From the NCBI GenBank assembly GCA_949825045.1, contig OX463814.1:34738383-34802382 (forward strand): DNA of 64,000 nt, given 5' to 3'. The DNA comes from Argyresthia goedartella. Lineage: Eukaryota; Arthropoda; Insecta; Lepidoptera; Argyresthiidae. Below, one piece after another: positions 32,812 to 44,796 of the stretch. Within the stretch, counting starts at the first letter, position 1. Every line of letters starts with the position of its first letter. The translations under genes were made by a program, and so were the position numbers. Below the pieces are notes generated by a model. The model was not told where the DNA came from, ran no database searches, and worked only from the letters and a program-made list of their open reading frames with translations.

Positions 32812-33795
32812 CACATATGAAAAAAAAAAACGAAAAAAATGCTTTTTAGTTTTCTACTAGTGATTCTGATTCCAATATTTTATTATAGCTAGGGGTTTTA
32901 AAGTCACCCTGTATGTAAATATCTACAGTAATAAAGACATTTGGAATTTGGACTTTGGAATTTGCACCGGTGTGGTAGACGGCGTCGGCCATTTTGTAAT
33001 TACGGACGCTACTCACGCTACATGCATGCATTATATACATACATACCCTATGGTATGTGTTCCTTTACTCAGCCAGCTGTGAGTGCTAGATTCTGGATAG
33101 ATAAATAGATCAGGCCTAAACCTACCATTTAAAAAAAACAGTATAGGATACTATTATGTTACTGTAGGTACCAAAAACAACCTCTGGGCAGTACACCCTA
33201 GAGTATTTTTATGATCCGGAAGCGCTGCGGAGACTGAGCGAATGAGGCTGCTCGCTGAAGGCGACGAGCTGCACGGGGACAGTCGCCGCGCTCCGTAGAG
33301 CCGGAGCAGAAGCAGTAGTCATAAATGGCTAGATAAAAACAACATTTATAAAAATATAACCTCAAATTTTAACAAAGTAAACAATCTACATCTCAAAAAG
33401 TATACATGGCGAGGAATTGTCCAATGACCAAAGAATTGTCATCCAAAATGATACTTAAGATGCCCTGAAGCTAAGCAAGAATTATATGGTAACATCAAAG
33501 TCAAAACACATCGATCTGAAATTATAGGTACTTCATAAGATATTGCATTCAAGGGAAGATTCTGGGACTGGGTAGTCAGTCAACTCGACAAAATATTCAA
33601 CGATTGGAATGTGCAGGTGAAGTCTACATTTATTGGCTGTCTATGTGGCAAAAAGTACGAACGTCAAAATGTAGATAGATATCATCATGGTCACAATGTT
33701 TTAGTGACATGGTACTCGTCACAAAATGCAAATACAATAAAAGGTATGATAGACAAATGCTCGATTGATGTAATGTGCTTAAGACTAAATGAATA
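32812..33795. other. Spacer with a LINE 3' tail fragment
   Basis: 32912-32965 repeats the 3' end of the LINE family at 39570-42373 (gtaaatatctacagtaataa). 33215-33320 is a GC-rich patch. 33570-33795 has an open plus frame (FIGCLCGKKYERQN...HGHNVLVTWYSS) that I do not recognise. Confidence 0.4.
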
Positions 33796-35423
33796 ATTCC
33801 AAATGTCTTTATTAGTGTAGATATTTACAAATACTAAGCAATCGTTATTTTTTGCCATTTCTCTACATTTGACCACTGTGGGAGTAGAAGGGCGTAGAAA
33901 CTGTCACGGATTGATTTTTAGATCTATTTAAAAAATTGCTTATGCTTAACAAATACAAATATTATAACATGAATAAGCAGGAATAAATTATTACAAAATT
34001 ATTAGCAGCAAGGTCTGTGTTGATCCAGATTAACTGTGCGTTTTAAATTATAAATTGCTCGAATAGCCCTTTTCTGTAAAAAAAAAATAGTTTGAATATC
34101 AGCTGCTTTCCCCCACAACAAGATACCATAGGACATGACACTATGAAAGAAACTAAAATATACGATGTAGCCACATCCGTGTTTTTTCTGATGTTCTTAA
34201 CAGCGTAAGCGGTAGAACTTAATTTACTAGCTAATTTATCTATGTAGGGTCCTCACTGCAATTTACTATCAATGGTTATTCCAAGAAACTTCGTGTCACT
34301 TTCTAATTCTAACATGTTGCTGTCTAAAACTAAACTGGTCTCAACTTGCCTGACATTTGGAAGTGATAATTTGATGCATTTGGTTTTACCAGCATTTAAC
34401 AATAAATAATTAACTGTGAACCAATTCAAGGTTAAAGACAATACACCATTAACATCATCAAAATTTCCTTTTTGTCTTTCAATTTTGAAGACCATTGAAG
34501 TATCATCAGCAAACAACACTATGTCAGTCAATTTCTCCACCATGAAAGGCAGATCGTTAATATATACCTACCAGGAATAAGAAAGGGCCTAATATGGAAG
34601 CTTGTGGAAAACCAATTTTTACTCCCGATTCATCACATTTAACGCCGTTGACTTCTGCCTGTTGAAATCTATTGCTTAGGTACCTATTTGTGGTAGATCC
34701 AACGCTTCGACAGAACGCAAAAAAACACCGATAGCATCCTGTGCGGCTTCCCATGCAGAATAAATATGAGATATAAGGGTAATACCTGCATCTGTAGTCG
34801 ATTTACCCCCAGTGAAACCGTATTGTTTGGCGAGGAGTTTTTTTGTACGGTTGAAGTGTGACAGCGTTTGATTGAGTATAATCTTTTCAAAAATTGTACT
34901 TAGTTCTGGAAGAGCAGATATTGTTCTGAAATTTCAAGGAATACCCTTGTCTCCCGACTTGAACAGAGATATCAGTTTACTGTGTTTCATGAGGTCTGGG
35001 AAAGCTCCATCGTCAACACATTTATTAAATATATAAGCTAGGTGCTATAATTAGTATTATTGAACCAATGACTTTAACTGATATACCCCACAGGTCTTCA
35101 GTATTTTTTAAGTTAAGTAATCTATACGTTTTGACAATATATATATGATGAAAATCTACATTACTGATGCTGGTGCTGTTTTTTTTAACAAAGTCTCTGC
35201 TTCATAAGGAGATGAATTTAGACGCGCTGTTGTGAGTAAGGGTACATTGGTGAAGAATTTTTCAAAAGCTCGAGCTACCTCAGAGTTGGATTTAACAACA
35301 TCATCACCTACCTATCTGTAGGAATCATTGTCCCTTGGTATAACTTTGCCAGTTTCACGGTTTATGATTTGCCAAACCATTTTAATTCTAATTGTCAAAG
35401 AGTTCAATCTTTTTGTTCTGCTA
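33796..35423 (-). mobile_element. LINE copy B (Jockey-like), inverted relative to copy A
   Basis: In minus orientation it matches the RT half of the element at 40340-42340. It reads VGFPQASILGPFLFLV, DIVLFADDTSMVFKIER and KFLGITIDSKLQ in several frames. About 350 bp of the ORF2 C-terminus present in copy A (41765-42110) are deleted here at about 34045. The 5' end stops abruptly at 35423, so it is truncated. Frameshifts and stops make it dead. Confidence 0.85.
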
Positions 35424-35639
35424 TGGTATTATTATTACGCTACAGTGTAAAAATTTAGTTTAATAAACTTTATACTTATTACTTACATAAGCTAACATGA
35501 GCTACGAATGTTAATCAGATTGGTTACTTCAATAAGTATTTAAACTTAAAAATATGTTTGTGTAATTAATATTTCGTTTCTTCTCTATCGCCCAATCTAA
35601 TTATTATACCTAGTTATTGTGACTTCGCTTCAACTTTAC

Positions 35640-36440
35640 ATTACACTTCAAAAAAATTATATTAGTAATCTCTCTGTTCTGCAGTTGTAACTTTTTTTTA
35701 AATATTTTCTATCGAATAAAATGTCACATTTCATTCTTTAAACATTTTCAAATAACAAAAAGAAAGGTAAATTGCTTCCTTTCTTCATAAATGCATAAAT
35801 TTGAATAAGCTTGGCTCGGCCCGCATTCTTTTATTCAACCGACTGTGCCACCCCTCCACCGCGTTGTTAGTGCGCGTGTCTCATGTGCACAGCCGATTTC
35901 TGCTAGAAGTGATTTTGACAACCATTGCTTAACAAAATAATCTTCGAAATTATCTAATGCAGTGGATTTGATAGGCACACTACTCACCATTTCAGTCGAT
36001 CCTTATGAAATTAGATCCGCCGGTAACAATGGCTAATATGACGCTAATTCCGCTAATTTGCGTCCATCTTTAGTCTTCAAATTTAAGTCGCTCGGCTTTT
36101 CTCCATAATGCCCTGTAATAATGATAAAAGCATCCACTTGCTTCGCATTCAGCGAAAACTTCTTTAACAGCATTTATTACAGCTTTCTCATAATCAGTTT
36201 TATATTTCGTACTCCTTTTTCAGGTACCTAATTAAAGAGGCGCAAATATGTGTTGGTGGTTTTATCGGGAAGCAATGCATACCATGCATATGTACACTGA
36301 AGAGCTGATTTAACGGTTTAGAAGCTCCTTTGAATTTTCCATTACCAAAAAACATTTTCTCATCACTTTTAGTTTTTAATATTTTTGTCGCGTATTTGGT
36401 GCCGAATGATAAAATTTTATTCATAATTACACACACACAA
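35640..36440 (-). pseudogene. MULE (Mutator-like) transposase remnant
   Basis: Minus-strand fragments in order: KSDEKMFFGNGKFKGASKPL with PTHICASLIR, then SDYEKAVINAVKEVFAECEA with GCFYHYYRALWRKAE, then LTTNNAVEGWHSRLNKRM-like sequence and FKFMHL. These match the order of motifs in insect MULE transposases (first Asp region, the second Asp region with C/H, and the conserved N-x-EGWH-x-R block). Stops lie between the blocks. Confidence 0.72.
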
Positions 36441-36499
36441 ATATTTCAGAGGTAACATTAAAAGAAAATGCATTTGCAAAGGCGATCTTATCTCTAACT

Positions 36500-38110
36500 A
36501 GTAGTTTATGTGACTGCTACATAATGGAAAGCATTAAAGGTTTCATAATAATATCACTCGAGAGTTTTAATGCCTAATTATGTACAGTTACATACTCTAG
36601 TTTATCTACACACATATCATAATCTCTCTTTGATGTGTTCAGGAACCGCATGTTCGACCGGCATTGTGGCATTGATCATTGCTCTGCAGTTGTTTAGCTT
36701 GTTCCGTAGTACGAACTTCACAGACAACTAGGGGCGGCCACAGACTATATAGGGATACTTCGTATCCGACGGCCAACTTCCATACAGCAAAAATATGCTT
36801 AGAGAAAAAAAAGGTTTAGTGTTGTGTGACATTTGTTTTTTTCTAACTAATATCATCATTGTAGGCTTGGATACTTCGGAATACAGCCAATTCTTTATTT
36901 CTTTCACCTACATACTTAGCCTATTCATTTTGAGCCTGCCCACCCCGCGCGAAATCGCCGCTCCATTAATGGAGACGAAAAATTTACTATTTACGCCCTT
37001 TGAGTAATAATGTTTTAAACCGTATACATTATTGTAAAATAACGCTGCATATTCAACTAACCTGGTTCGTGGTTTTACAGTATTTGATCTCGCTTCGTCT
37101 CCTTTCTGAAGCTGTTTAGAGCCATTGGTTTCAAACTGCATTCTACCGCAGCAGTTGTGACTTGCCTCATAATATTTTTCAATACCTATCCGGACGTAGC
37201 CCCTTCACGTCATAGAAAGCCGCTGGTTGTTGCTACTTATAAACGGCTCTTTTTAACATGAAAACAAGCGCATGATCAGCAAACCTCTTTTTTCTTTTAC
37301 TCAATTCGACATAGTCTTTAATGTTCTAATTTTTCATGAAGCAAGTTAATTAAATTTAAAGAAATAAAAATGGAGAGGGAGAGACAAGTTTGTTTGTACA
37401 AACTTTGATATCTAATTTAAATCTGTGCGGCTCACCACCACAGACTACAAAAGAATCGTAAAGCTGACTTGCATTTTTAGCTAATCACAGGCAAGGAACA
37501 TTTTATTAAAACTTCACCTGACACTAATCCAATATGACGTCTAAACAAACTTTTCGTTTTGTGAAGATAGACGGCCGACGCATACGGGCGTCGGCGTTCG
37601 AAATTTGAATGTCATAATATGACAAATTATTTATCAATATTCAGATAAGATATGAGTTTTTACCAAGAAGTTTATCATTATGCTGGTAGAGGGTTTATGA
37701 TACGTGTGTAATAGATAATAGTAGTTTATGTGACTGCTACATAATGGAGGGCATTAATACTCGAGAGGGGGTTTATATCACTCGAGTTTTAATGCCTAAT
37801 AATGTACAGTTACTAACACTTGTTTATCTACATAAATATCATAAGCTCTCTTTGATGTGTTCAAGAACCTCATGTTCGACCGGCATTGTGGCATTAATCA
37901 TTGCTCTGCAGTTGTTTAGCTTGTTCTGTAGTACCACCTTCACAGACAAACTAGGGGCGGCACGCAGGCGGGCGTCGTCGTTCGAAATTTGAATGTCATA
38001 ATTTGACAAATTTTGGTATATTATGGACATAATGATCAATATTCAGATAAGTGATCAATATTCAGATAAGAAATGAGTTTTTACCAAGAAGTTTATCATT
38101 ATGCTGGTCG
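36500..38110. repeat. Duplicated A/B repeat modules
   Basis: Module A (gtagtttatgtgactgctac onward, about 240 bp) is at 36500-36737 and again at 37720-37962. Module B (ttcgaaatttgaatgtcata to gtttatcattatgctggt) is at 37570-37690 and 37960-38108. Module A contains an inverted pair ggcattaa.actcgag / ctcgag.ttaatgcc. 36738-37560 between them has no gene that I recognise. Confidence 0.75.
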
Positions 38111-38156
38111 TAACGTGTGGTTTTTGTAACGTAAAGATATTTCTTGCAGCAAACTA

Positions 38157-38580
38157 AGGCATTAAGTATAGGAAATAGTATCATAAAAGGCACACACAAT
38201 AAATAGAATCAATAAAATGCCTAGGAATAAATTAAATAGGTACCTATAAAATAGAGCCATAAATACTAAATAATTAACGATATATACTACTGCATAAACT
38301 CTACATATAATATTATAAATATAAATACGAAAGAGAGAGGTAGAGCCCTTTAATATGTTTCTTAAAAGAGAAGAGTGGGACCTTCTCTTATAGTCTCGGC
38401 GACGACGAATCGGACGCCACCCAAAGTCTTTGAGATATTGAGAATCTTGGTCGAATTTGCGCAGTCCGATGATAAACCGAATCCCGAGATTCTGAAGTCG
38501 CTCGAGTTTATTCAGTTTCTTTTCGTTCGCTCGCAAGAATGATATAGATTTTGACACATGCACGTGGTGTCGCTTACACC
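38157..38580 (-). mobile_element. LINE 3' fragment (same family as 21847-22195)
   Basis: The minus-strand coding reads NKLERLQNLGIRFIIGLRKFD and SQYLKDFGWRPIRRRRDYK, a LINE ORF2 C-terminal block, followed by a 3' region shared with 21847-22195. Confidence 0.65.
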
Positions 38581-39569
38581 TTTCGACTCTTGTACGTTTT
38601 TACCGTGATACGCGTAAATGCGAGTTCATGTTGGCATTTATACTTTATGTCGCTTGTTCGATTGGACCGAGACACATTTTAACTCCTGTTCATTTTAACT
38701 TAAGGTACGGACAGACATGCTCATAAATAGGCATGCTGTAAAGTAGCATGCTTAGCAGGTGTTAATACATGCTAGCAATAAGCATTCTTCTAAATAAGCG
38801 TGCTCAAAGCAAACAATTGGACACACATGCCATTTAAGCACGGGCTCTCGGCCAAAATGAAAGTTTCGCAAGAAAATACTAATCAAAACAGTGGTTCCGT
38901 ACGAAGATATCACAGTGCCAGTTCTATCCGTACAAAAGTCAATAAAATAATCTTATTGATTGCAACGCAATTGTTTAAGAACGTCTAAAATAAAGAACAA
39001 AAAAAGGACGATTTGGGTTCGTGACTGGATAAGTAGAAGAGAAACCGTTGGAGCAAGTAATCGATTATGGGCAGAAATGCAAGACGAAGATGTCGGCAAT
39101 ATAAAAATCATTTACGCATGCTGCCACAGAAATTTGATGAGCTTCTTTTTAAAATTGAGAGTGTGCTATTCCAGCTAAAGTAAAACTGGAAATAACATTG
39201 AGATATCTAGCTCTCGAAGACTCTACACATTATCAGCACTTTACAGGGTGGGAAGATCTACAATATCTGAATTTATACCAGAAGTTTGTGCTGCAATATA
39301 CATGAGTTTAAAGAATTATATGCGGTTAAGTAAGACATTGCTATGAATATTTAAACATTTTATTTCGTTTCATCATGTAATCATTAATAAATCGAAATGG
39401 TAGCGAATAATTTACGACTATTTCCATGCTTCACTCTACAAATCAATTTGATCATGTTTTTGTTGCGATTGAACACTTTATGCATCTGTGTCGTTTTGTG
39501 TGTTCAAAGCTTCCAGGGTTTTTGTATTCGAAGTTGGACGTATGGAAATTTATGGAATAAGTGATGGGT

Positions 39570-42373
39570 TGAATGGTTGAAGTTTGTGTCTACAGGCCAC
39601 CGAGGGATGAAAAAGGCCATGGCAATTTCGAAATATTTGAGAAAATTATGGAGGAAGCCCTCATTAAACTTTGTAACTAAAAAAACTAAACAGAAAAAAG
39701 TTAATTATTTGTGGCGATCTTAATGTAGATCTGCTTGTAGATACAACACTGAAGCGACGATTAATAACTCTGTTCAAATCATTTAATTTATGTCATGTAT
39801 TTCTAGAGCCGACTAGAATTACACTTACAAGCCAAACTTGCTTAGATAACGTTTTTTGTGACTGTGCATTCACAAGTAAAAGTGTAATTAACTGCTTACC
39901 CTCCCTTCACAGTGGTCAAACAGTTTCATTCCCAATTACTATTAAGGATAAGACTGGTCCAACATTTTATAGGCCTATTACATCCCATAGACTAGAGACA
40001 TATACGAAAAACTTAGATATAAATTTGCCAGTACCGGATTTTAATGAACAGAACCCAAACAAAATCTACTCAGACTTCTTCAACATTATTCAGACAGAAT
40101 TCAATAAAGTTTTCAAATTAAAGAAAGTCAGTGACTACAACGGTAAATCTAAATTTAATGAATGGGCAACGTTTGGAATTCGTAAAAGTAGAGTTATCTT
40201 GTATGACCTTTATGATCAAAAAACCTATAACTTTGATGGAAAATTTCATGACTATGTTAAAAAATATTCCAAAACTTTCAAGTTGGTTTGTAGAACTGCA
40301 AAAACTTTACACATTAATAGAAAAATTCAAAATTCAAATAATAGAATGAAAACAGTTTGGTAAATAATAAACTGGCAAAGTTATACCAAGGGACAGTGAT
40401 TTCTGCCTAAAGATAGGTGATGATGTTGTTAAATCCAACGCTGATGTTGCTCGAGCTTTTGAAACATTCTTCACCAATGTACCCGTACTCACAACGGACA
40501 GTCTAAATTCATCTCCATTTGAAGTAGAGACTTTATTAAAAAATAACACTAGCGTCAGTAATGCATATTTAAAATTTCATCATGTATATCCCCAGGACAT
40601 TGTCAAAACGTTTAAATTACTTAACTTAAAAAATACGGAAGACCTGTGGGGTATATCAGTCAAAGTCATTGGTTCAGTAATTCTAGTTATAGCCCCACAC
40701 TTAGCTTATATATTCAATAAATGTGTTGACGATGGGGCTTTTCCAGACCTCATGAAACACAGTAAACTTATACCGCTGTTCAAATCGGGAGATAAGAGCG
40801 ATCCTTCAAATTTCAGACCAATATCTGTTCTTCCAACACTAAGTAAAAGATTATACTCAATCAAATGCTCTCACACTTCAACCGTACAAAACAACTCCAC
40901 GCTAAACAATATGGTTTCACTAGGGGTAAATCGACTACGGATGCAGGTATTACCCTTGTATCTCATATTTATTCTGCATGGGAGGCCGCACAGGATGCTA
41001 TCGGAGTTTTTTGCGACCTGTCGAAGGCGTTTGATTGTGTTGATCATAATACGCTATTAATTAAATTAAATCATTACGGAGTTAGAAATAAAGCGTTGGA
41101 TCTACTAAGATCATACCTAAGCAATAGAAATCAAAAGGCAGAAGTTAACGGCGTAAAATCTGATGGATCGGGTGTTAAAATTGGCGTTCCACAAGGTTCC
41201 ATATTAGGCCCTTTCTTATTCCTGGTATATATTAATGATCTGCCTTTCATGGTGGAGAAATTAACTGACATAGTGTTGTTTGCTGATGATACTTCAATGG
41301 TCTTCAAAATTGAAAGACAAAAAGGATATTTTGATGATGTTAATGGTGTATTGTCTTTAACCTTGAATTGGTTCACAGTTAATAATTTATTGTTAAACGC
41401 TGGTAAAACCAAGTGTATCAAATTCTCACTTCCAAATGTCAGGCAAGTTGAGACCAGTTTGGTGTTAGACAACAGCACGTTAGAATTGGTAAATGTTACG
41501 AAGTTTCTTGGAATAACCATTGATAGCAAATTGCAGTGGGGACCCCACATAGATAAATTGGCTGGTAAATTAAGTTCTGCGGCTTACGCTGTTAGGAACA
41601 TCAGACAAAGCACGGATGTGGCTACATCTAGGCTAGTATATTTTAGTTACTTTCATAGTGTGATGTCCTATGGTATCTTGTTGTGGGGGAAAGCAGCGGA
41701 TATTCAAACTATTTTTATTTTACAGAAAAGAGCTATTCGAGCAATTTATAATTTAAAACGAACAGACTCCTTAAGAGAGCTTTTTAAAGAAATTGACATA
41801 CTAACAGTAGCTAGTCAATTTATTTTCGAAAATATAATGTATGTACGCAATAACCTTACAACATTTTCCAAACTTAGCGACAGCTGTAATGTTAACCTAA
41901 GAAATAATCACAGACTATGTGCGCCCCGTTTTAGACTCGCGAAGGTTAGCAATTCTTTCAAGGGTCAGTGCATTCTCTACTACAATAAGATACCTCTGGA
42001 GATTTTGAAATTGCCATTTGAGCAATTTAAAAAGCATGTTAAAGCGACTTTGTCGAAAAAGGGATATTACAATGTTCAAGATTACTTAAATGACAGGACT
42101 GTATGGGGTTAATCTGGCTCAACACAGACCTTGCTGTTAATAATTTTGTAATTATTTATTCCTGCTTATTAATCATAACAATTAAATTTTTCATATTTGT
42201 ATTAGTTAAGCACAACCTATTTTTAAAAGAGATCTAAAAATAAATCTGTGGGAGTTTCTACGCCCTTCTTCTCCCACAGTGGTCCAATGTAGAGAAGAGG
42301 CAAAAAATGACGTTTGCTAAGTATATGTAAATATCTACAGTAATAAAGTACTTTGACTATTGACTATTGACTA
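39570..42373 (+). mobile_element. LINE copy A (Jockey-like), 5' truncated
   Basis: It starts inside the endonuclease (VCVYRPPRDEKGHG, then LIICGDLNVD and LPSLHSGQTVSF) and runs through RT to a 3' region ending ctacagtaataaagt and a ttgacta tail (42352-42373). The first half has frame changes near 40360-40870; the RT part is open. Confidence 0.85.
40865..42112 (+). CDS. LINE copy A reverse transcriptase (3' part of ORF2)
   Basis: It encodes 415 residues: GFTRGKSTTDAG, CDLSKAFDCVDH, KIGVPQGSILGPFLFLVYIND, active site VLFADDTSMVF, NVTKFLGITIDSKLQWGPHI, and the C-terminal KGYYNVQDYLND. It is a fragment of ORF2, since the endonuclease and RT start lie upstream in other frames; the given start is simply the first Met of the open part. 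Confidence 0.83.
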   Translation: MLSHFNRTKQLHAKQYGFTRGKSTTDAGITLVSHIYSAWEAAQDAIGVFCDLSKAFDCVDHNTLLIKLNHYGVRNKALDLLRSYLSNRNQKAEVNGVKSDGSGVKIGVPQGSILGPFLFLVYINDLPFMVEKLTDIVLFADDTSMVFKIERQKGYFDDVNGVLSLTLNWFTVNNLLLNAGKTKCIKFSLPNVRQVETSLVLDNSTLELVNVTKFLGITIDSKLQWGPHIDKLAGKLSSAAYAVRNIRQSTDVATSRLVYFSYFHSVMSYGILLWGKAADIQTIFILQKRAIRAIYNLKRTDSLRELFKEIDILTVASQFIFENIMYVRNNLTTFSKLSDSCNVNLRNNHRLCAPRFRLAKVSNSFKGQCILYYNKIPLEILKLPFEQFKKHVKATLSKKGYYNVQDYLNDRTVWG

Positions 42374-42599
42374 AAGTCGGAAAGGTGTATTCGAAGTTGG
42401 ACGTATGGAATAATTGATGGTTGAATGTTTGAAGTCGGAAAGGTGTTGGTTTGTGTTTTAGAAGTTGGACGTAAGGAATATGTGATGGGTTGAATGTTTG
42501 AAGTCGGAAAGGTGTTGGTTTGTGTATTCGAAGTTGGAAGTGTAGAATATGTATGGGCAGATAAATTTGGGTATAGTGTCGACGTCTAGCTGACGTCAA

Positions 42600-43925
42600 T
42601 ATTGTTTGTTTTTCATTCTGTACGCCTAACGCTTCGTATAATGGAAGTTGTCGCAATTGAGATGCTACGTTTTTTCCAAAATGATGGAATTCCGTCTTCT
42701 TCGTTACGGATATTTATCGCAGAAGATGTATTATCAAAGCGATTTAAAGCCTCAGCGACTCCAACTGATTCTTATGGTTTCTCACTTTTCTTCAACTTCC
42801 TGAATATTCGCCCGAGATGCGAGATGAGCCCGATTGATCTCGCTCAGTTTGAGTGCTCGACGGTGTCGGCGAAGGTGTTGGCGACGCTGCTGGTAGCGAT
42901 ATTATGTTTGAGTAATTAGCATTAGCTGATTGAGAATGCTGTGATGGTGTATCTGACCCATGTAAAAAAATACAGTTGTTAGCTGTTACGTATTTAAATA
43001 ATATTGCGATGTAAGGTATTTAGGTACTATAAGAAGGGATTGCACTTGTACATAAGTAATTATATTAAATGTTTTAGGTTATGTTATCATTTTGTTACAG
43101 ATTCCTTGCTATGAAGAATGGAAGCGAATTGAACACGGATTTCGAACTAATTTTCCAGGATGTGTTGGAGCGATTGAAGGAAAAAAACATAAATATTTTT
43201 GCACCTAATGACGGTTAAGATAGGTAACTATAAATATTACAAAGTGCCCACAGCATTAAACTCCTGAAATTAGTTGATGCTGATTATTGTTTCTCGTATG
43301 TGGTTATGGAACTAATGGAAGGGCTTCTGATGGAGGAGTTTTTAAACGATCTAACTTGGGACGAAGCTTGGAAATAAATACTCTCAATTTACCGGAGCTG
43401 CTTTTCCTCTTAAATCTTATATTATGAAGCCATATGGAACAACACCAACGCATACTGAAAAAATATTTAACTTATTTTCACAATTGGCTTCGAAAAACAT
43501 CCGATATGTACCGATATGTATGTATTACCCAACGATCTGGTAATTTTGAAGATATACAACGACATGTTGTTATACAAGGAGCATGGAGAGATCAATTGCG
43601 CACTGCCTTGGAAAGCTTCCCGGCAACACGAAGTAATCACGCCTATCGACAAGCAGTTGCAATAATAAACGCTTATGCACAACTTTTCGAAACAACAGCG
43701 GCAGTGCCATGGCAAGAACATATGATCAACATAAAAAATAGATAGGTTCTCACCAATTCAAATTCAACAGTTTCACGGTAATCGTTGTCGTGTCTCCGAT
43801 AAATGATGCCATTTCTGTAAACCATACCATGGGTGGTTTAAACACCTCGTTGGCACCAGCGCCGGACTGCCTGGAACTATTTCTATTACTACTACTTGCT
43901 AAAAAACTACCTCGCATTTTTTTTT
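42600..43925 (-). pseudogene. MADF/BESS-like protein remnant paired with the second Harbinger element
   Basis: Minus strand. 43917-43750 reads RQSGAGANEVFKPPMVWFTEM, a linker typical of MADF proteins of Harbinger elements. 42925-42560 reads PAASPTPSPTPSSTQTE and then HHFGKNVASQLRQLPLYEAL, the C-terminal BESS-like block. The transposase C-terminal part lies between them on the other strand. Stops separate the pieces. Confidence 0.55.
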
Positions 43926-43989
43926 TCATTCAACCTGATATGGGCAGCAGGTACTTACATAGGGGGTCGTTCACAAATTACATCGCAAA

Positions 43990-44796
43990 ATTCTCATAAT
44001 TTCAAACTTTCTTTGGGGCACTTTTTCCTCAGATGAACTGTTTCAAAGTTAAAGCAATGCATGATAAAAAAGTGAGGTGAATAACACACTTCTCATTTTC
44101 TGACCCATATCCTTCACAACGATTGGGAATAGGTAAAAAGTAGAATGTCATGATCAAATAAAAAAAGCATGGTTGTGAACACAGTTTGTCATGTCAAACT
44201 AAACTAAGTTAAAATGAAAAAAGTTATCGAGTGAAGGTTGTTGTGAATTAAAATGAAAAATTGGTTTCGAGGCGAATTGAAAAGAAAACGGTTTTAAAAA
44301 ATAGGGTTGGGTTTTATATAAGTACGCACGAAGTTTGAAGTTTGGAGTACTTAGGTCCATAGCGATCCTCTTATACCATTTTCCAATTAAGGAATACCAA
44401 TTTAAATACTTCGAATTTTTTTGTATAATTACGTGATTTTTACATCTTTGTAAAATTCGGACCGTCGAATGTCAAAATCGGATATTAGTAGGTACATGTT
44501 TTTATTCAAATGACAATAGACATTGCAGCGGTGGAGAGCGGCATCAGCCATTGCCATGAATGCCAGACAATCGCCCTCATGACTCATTCCGTCTCCATGT
44601 GCCAGTGCCATGAAACCTACCATTTTTAAGACAGGATAGGTAAAGTAAAGTAAAAGTAAAAAGGTTACTATTAGGTTAGTGCCTCCCCCTACCCCTCTAC
44701 TCCCCCTAAATTCGTGCGTACTTATATAAAATATTACCCGAAAAATATATCTACCTGCTACTCAGGCGATCAATGTATAGATAGACGAATGCCGTC
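43990..44796. other. Spacer containing a probable MITE
   Basis: The only structure seen is the 21-bp inverted repeat at 44312-44332 and 44711-44731. A minus frame at 44429-44623 (FMALAHGDGMSHEGDC) is unrecognised. Confidence 0.4.
44312..44731. repeat. MITE-like element, 420 bp with 21-bp inverted ends
   Basis: ttttatataagtacgcacga at 44312 is matched by its exact reverse complement at 44711-44731. No transposase inside. Confidence 0.6.

Larger units (their letters stand above)
39510..42560. repeat. About 69-bp minisatellite split by LINE copy A
   Basis: gtattcgaagttggacgtat with gatgggttgaatg occurs once left of the LINE (39520-39582) and in about three units to its right (42373, 42431, 42500). 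The LINE therefore landed inside a small array. Confidence 0.7.
38950..43745 (+). pseudogene. Second Harbinger/ISL2EU-like transposase, interrupted and decayed
   Basis: The N-terminal part (38995-39330) reads TIWVRDWISRRETVGASNRLW, AEMQDEDVG and, in other frames, KVKLEITLRYLA and VGRSTISEFIPEVCAAIY. The C-terminal part (43100-43745) reads IPCYEEWKRIEHGF, FPGCVGAIEG, then frame-shifted SDGGVFKRSNLGRSLEIN and PLKSYIMKPYG, and AWRDQLRTALESFP. A minisatellite and LINE copy A sit between. Several stops show it is dead. It is a separate lineage from the intact HARBI1-like gene. Confidence 0.72.

Noticed and set aside
33215..33320. CpG-island promoter
   Set aside because: A GC-rich patch of about 100 bp without adjacent exon or donor; more likely part of a repeat.
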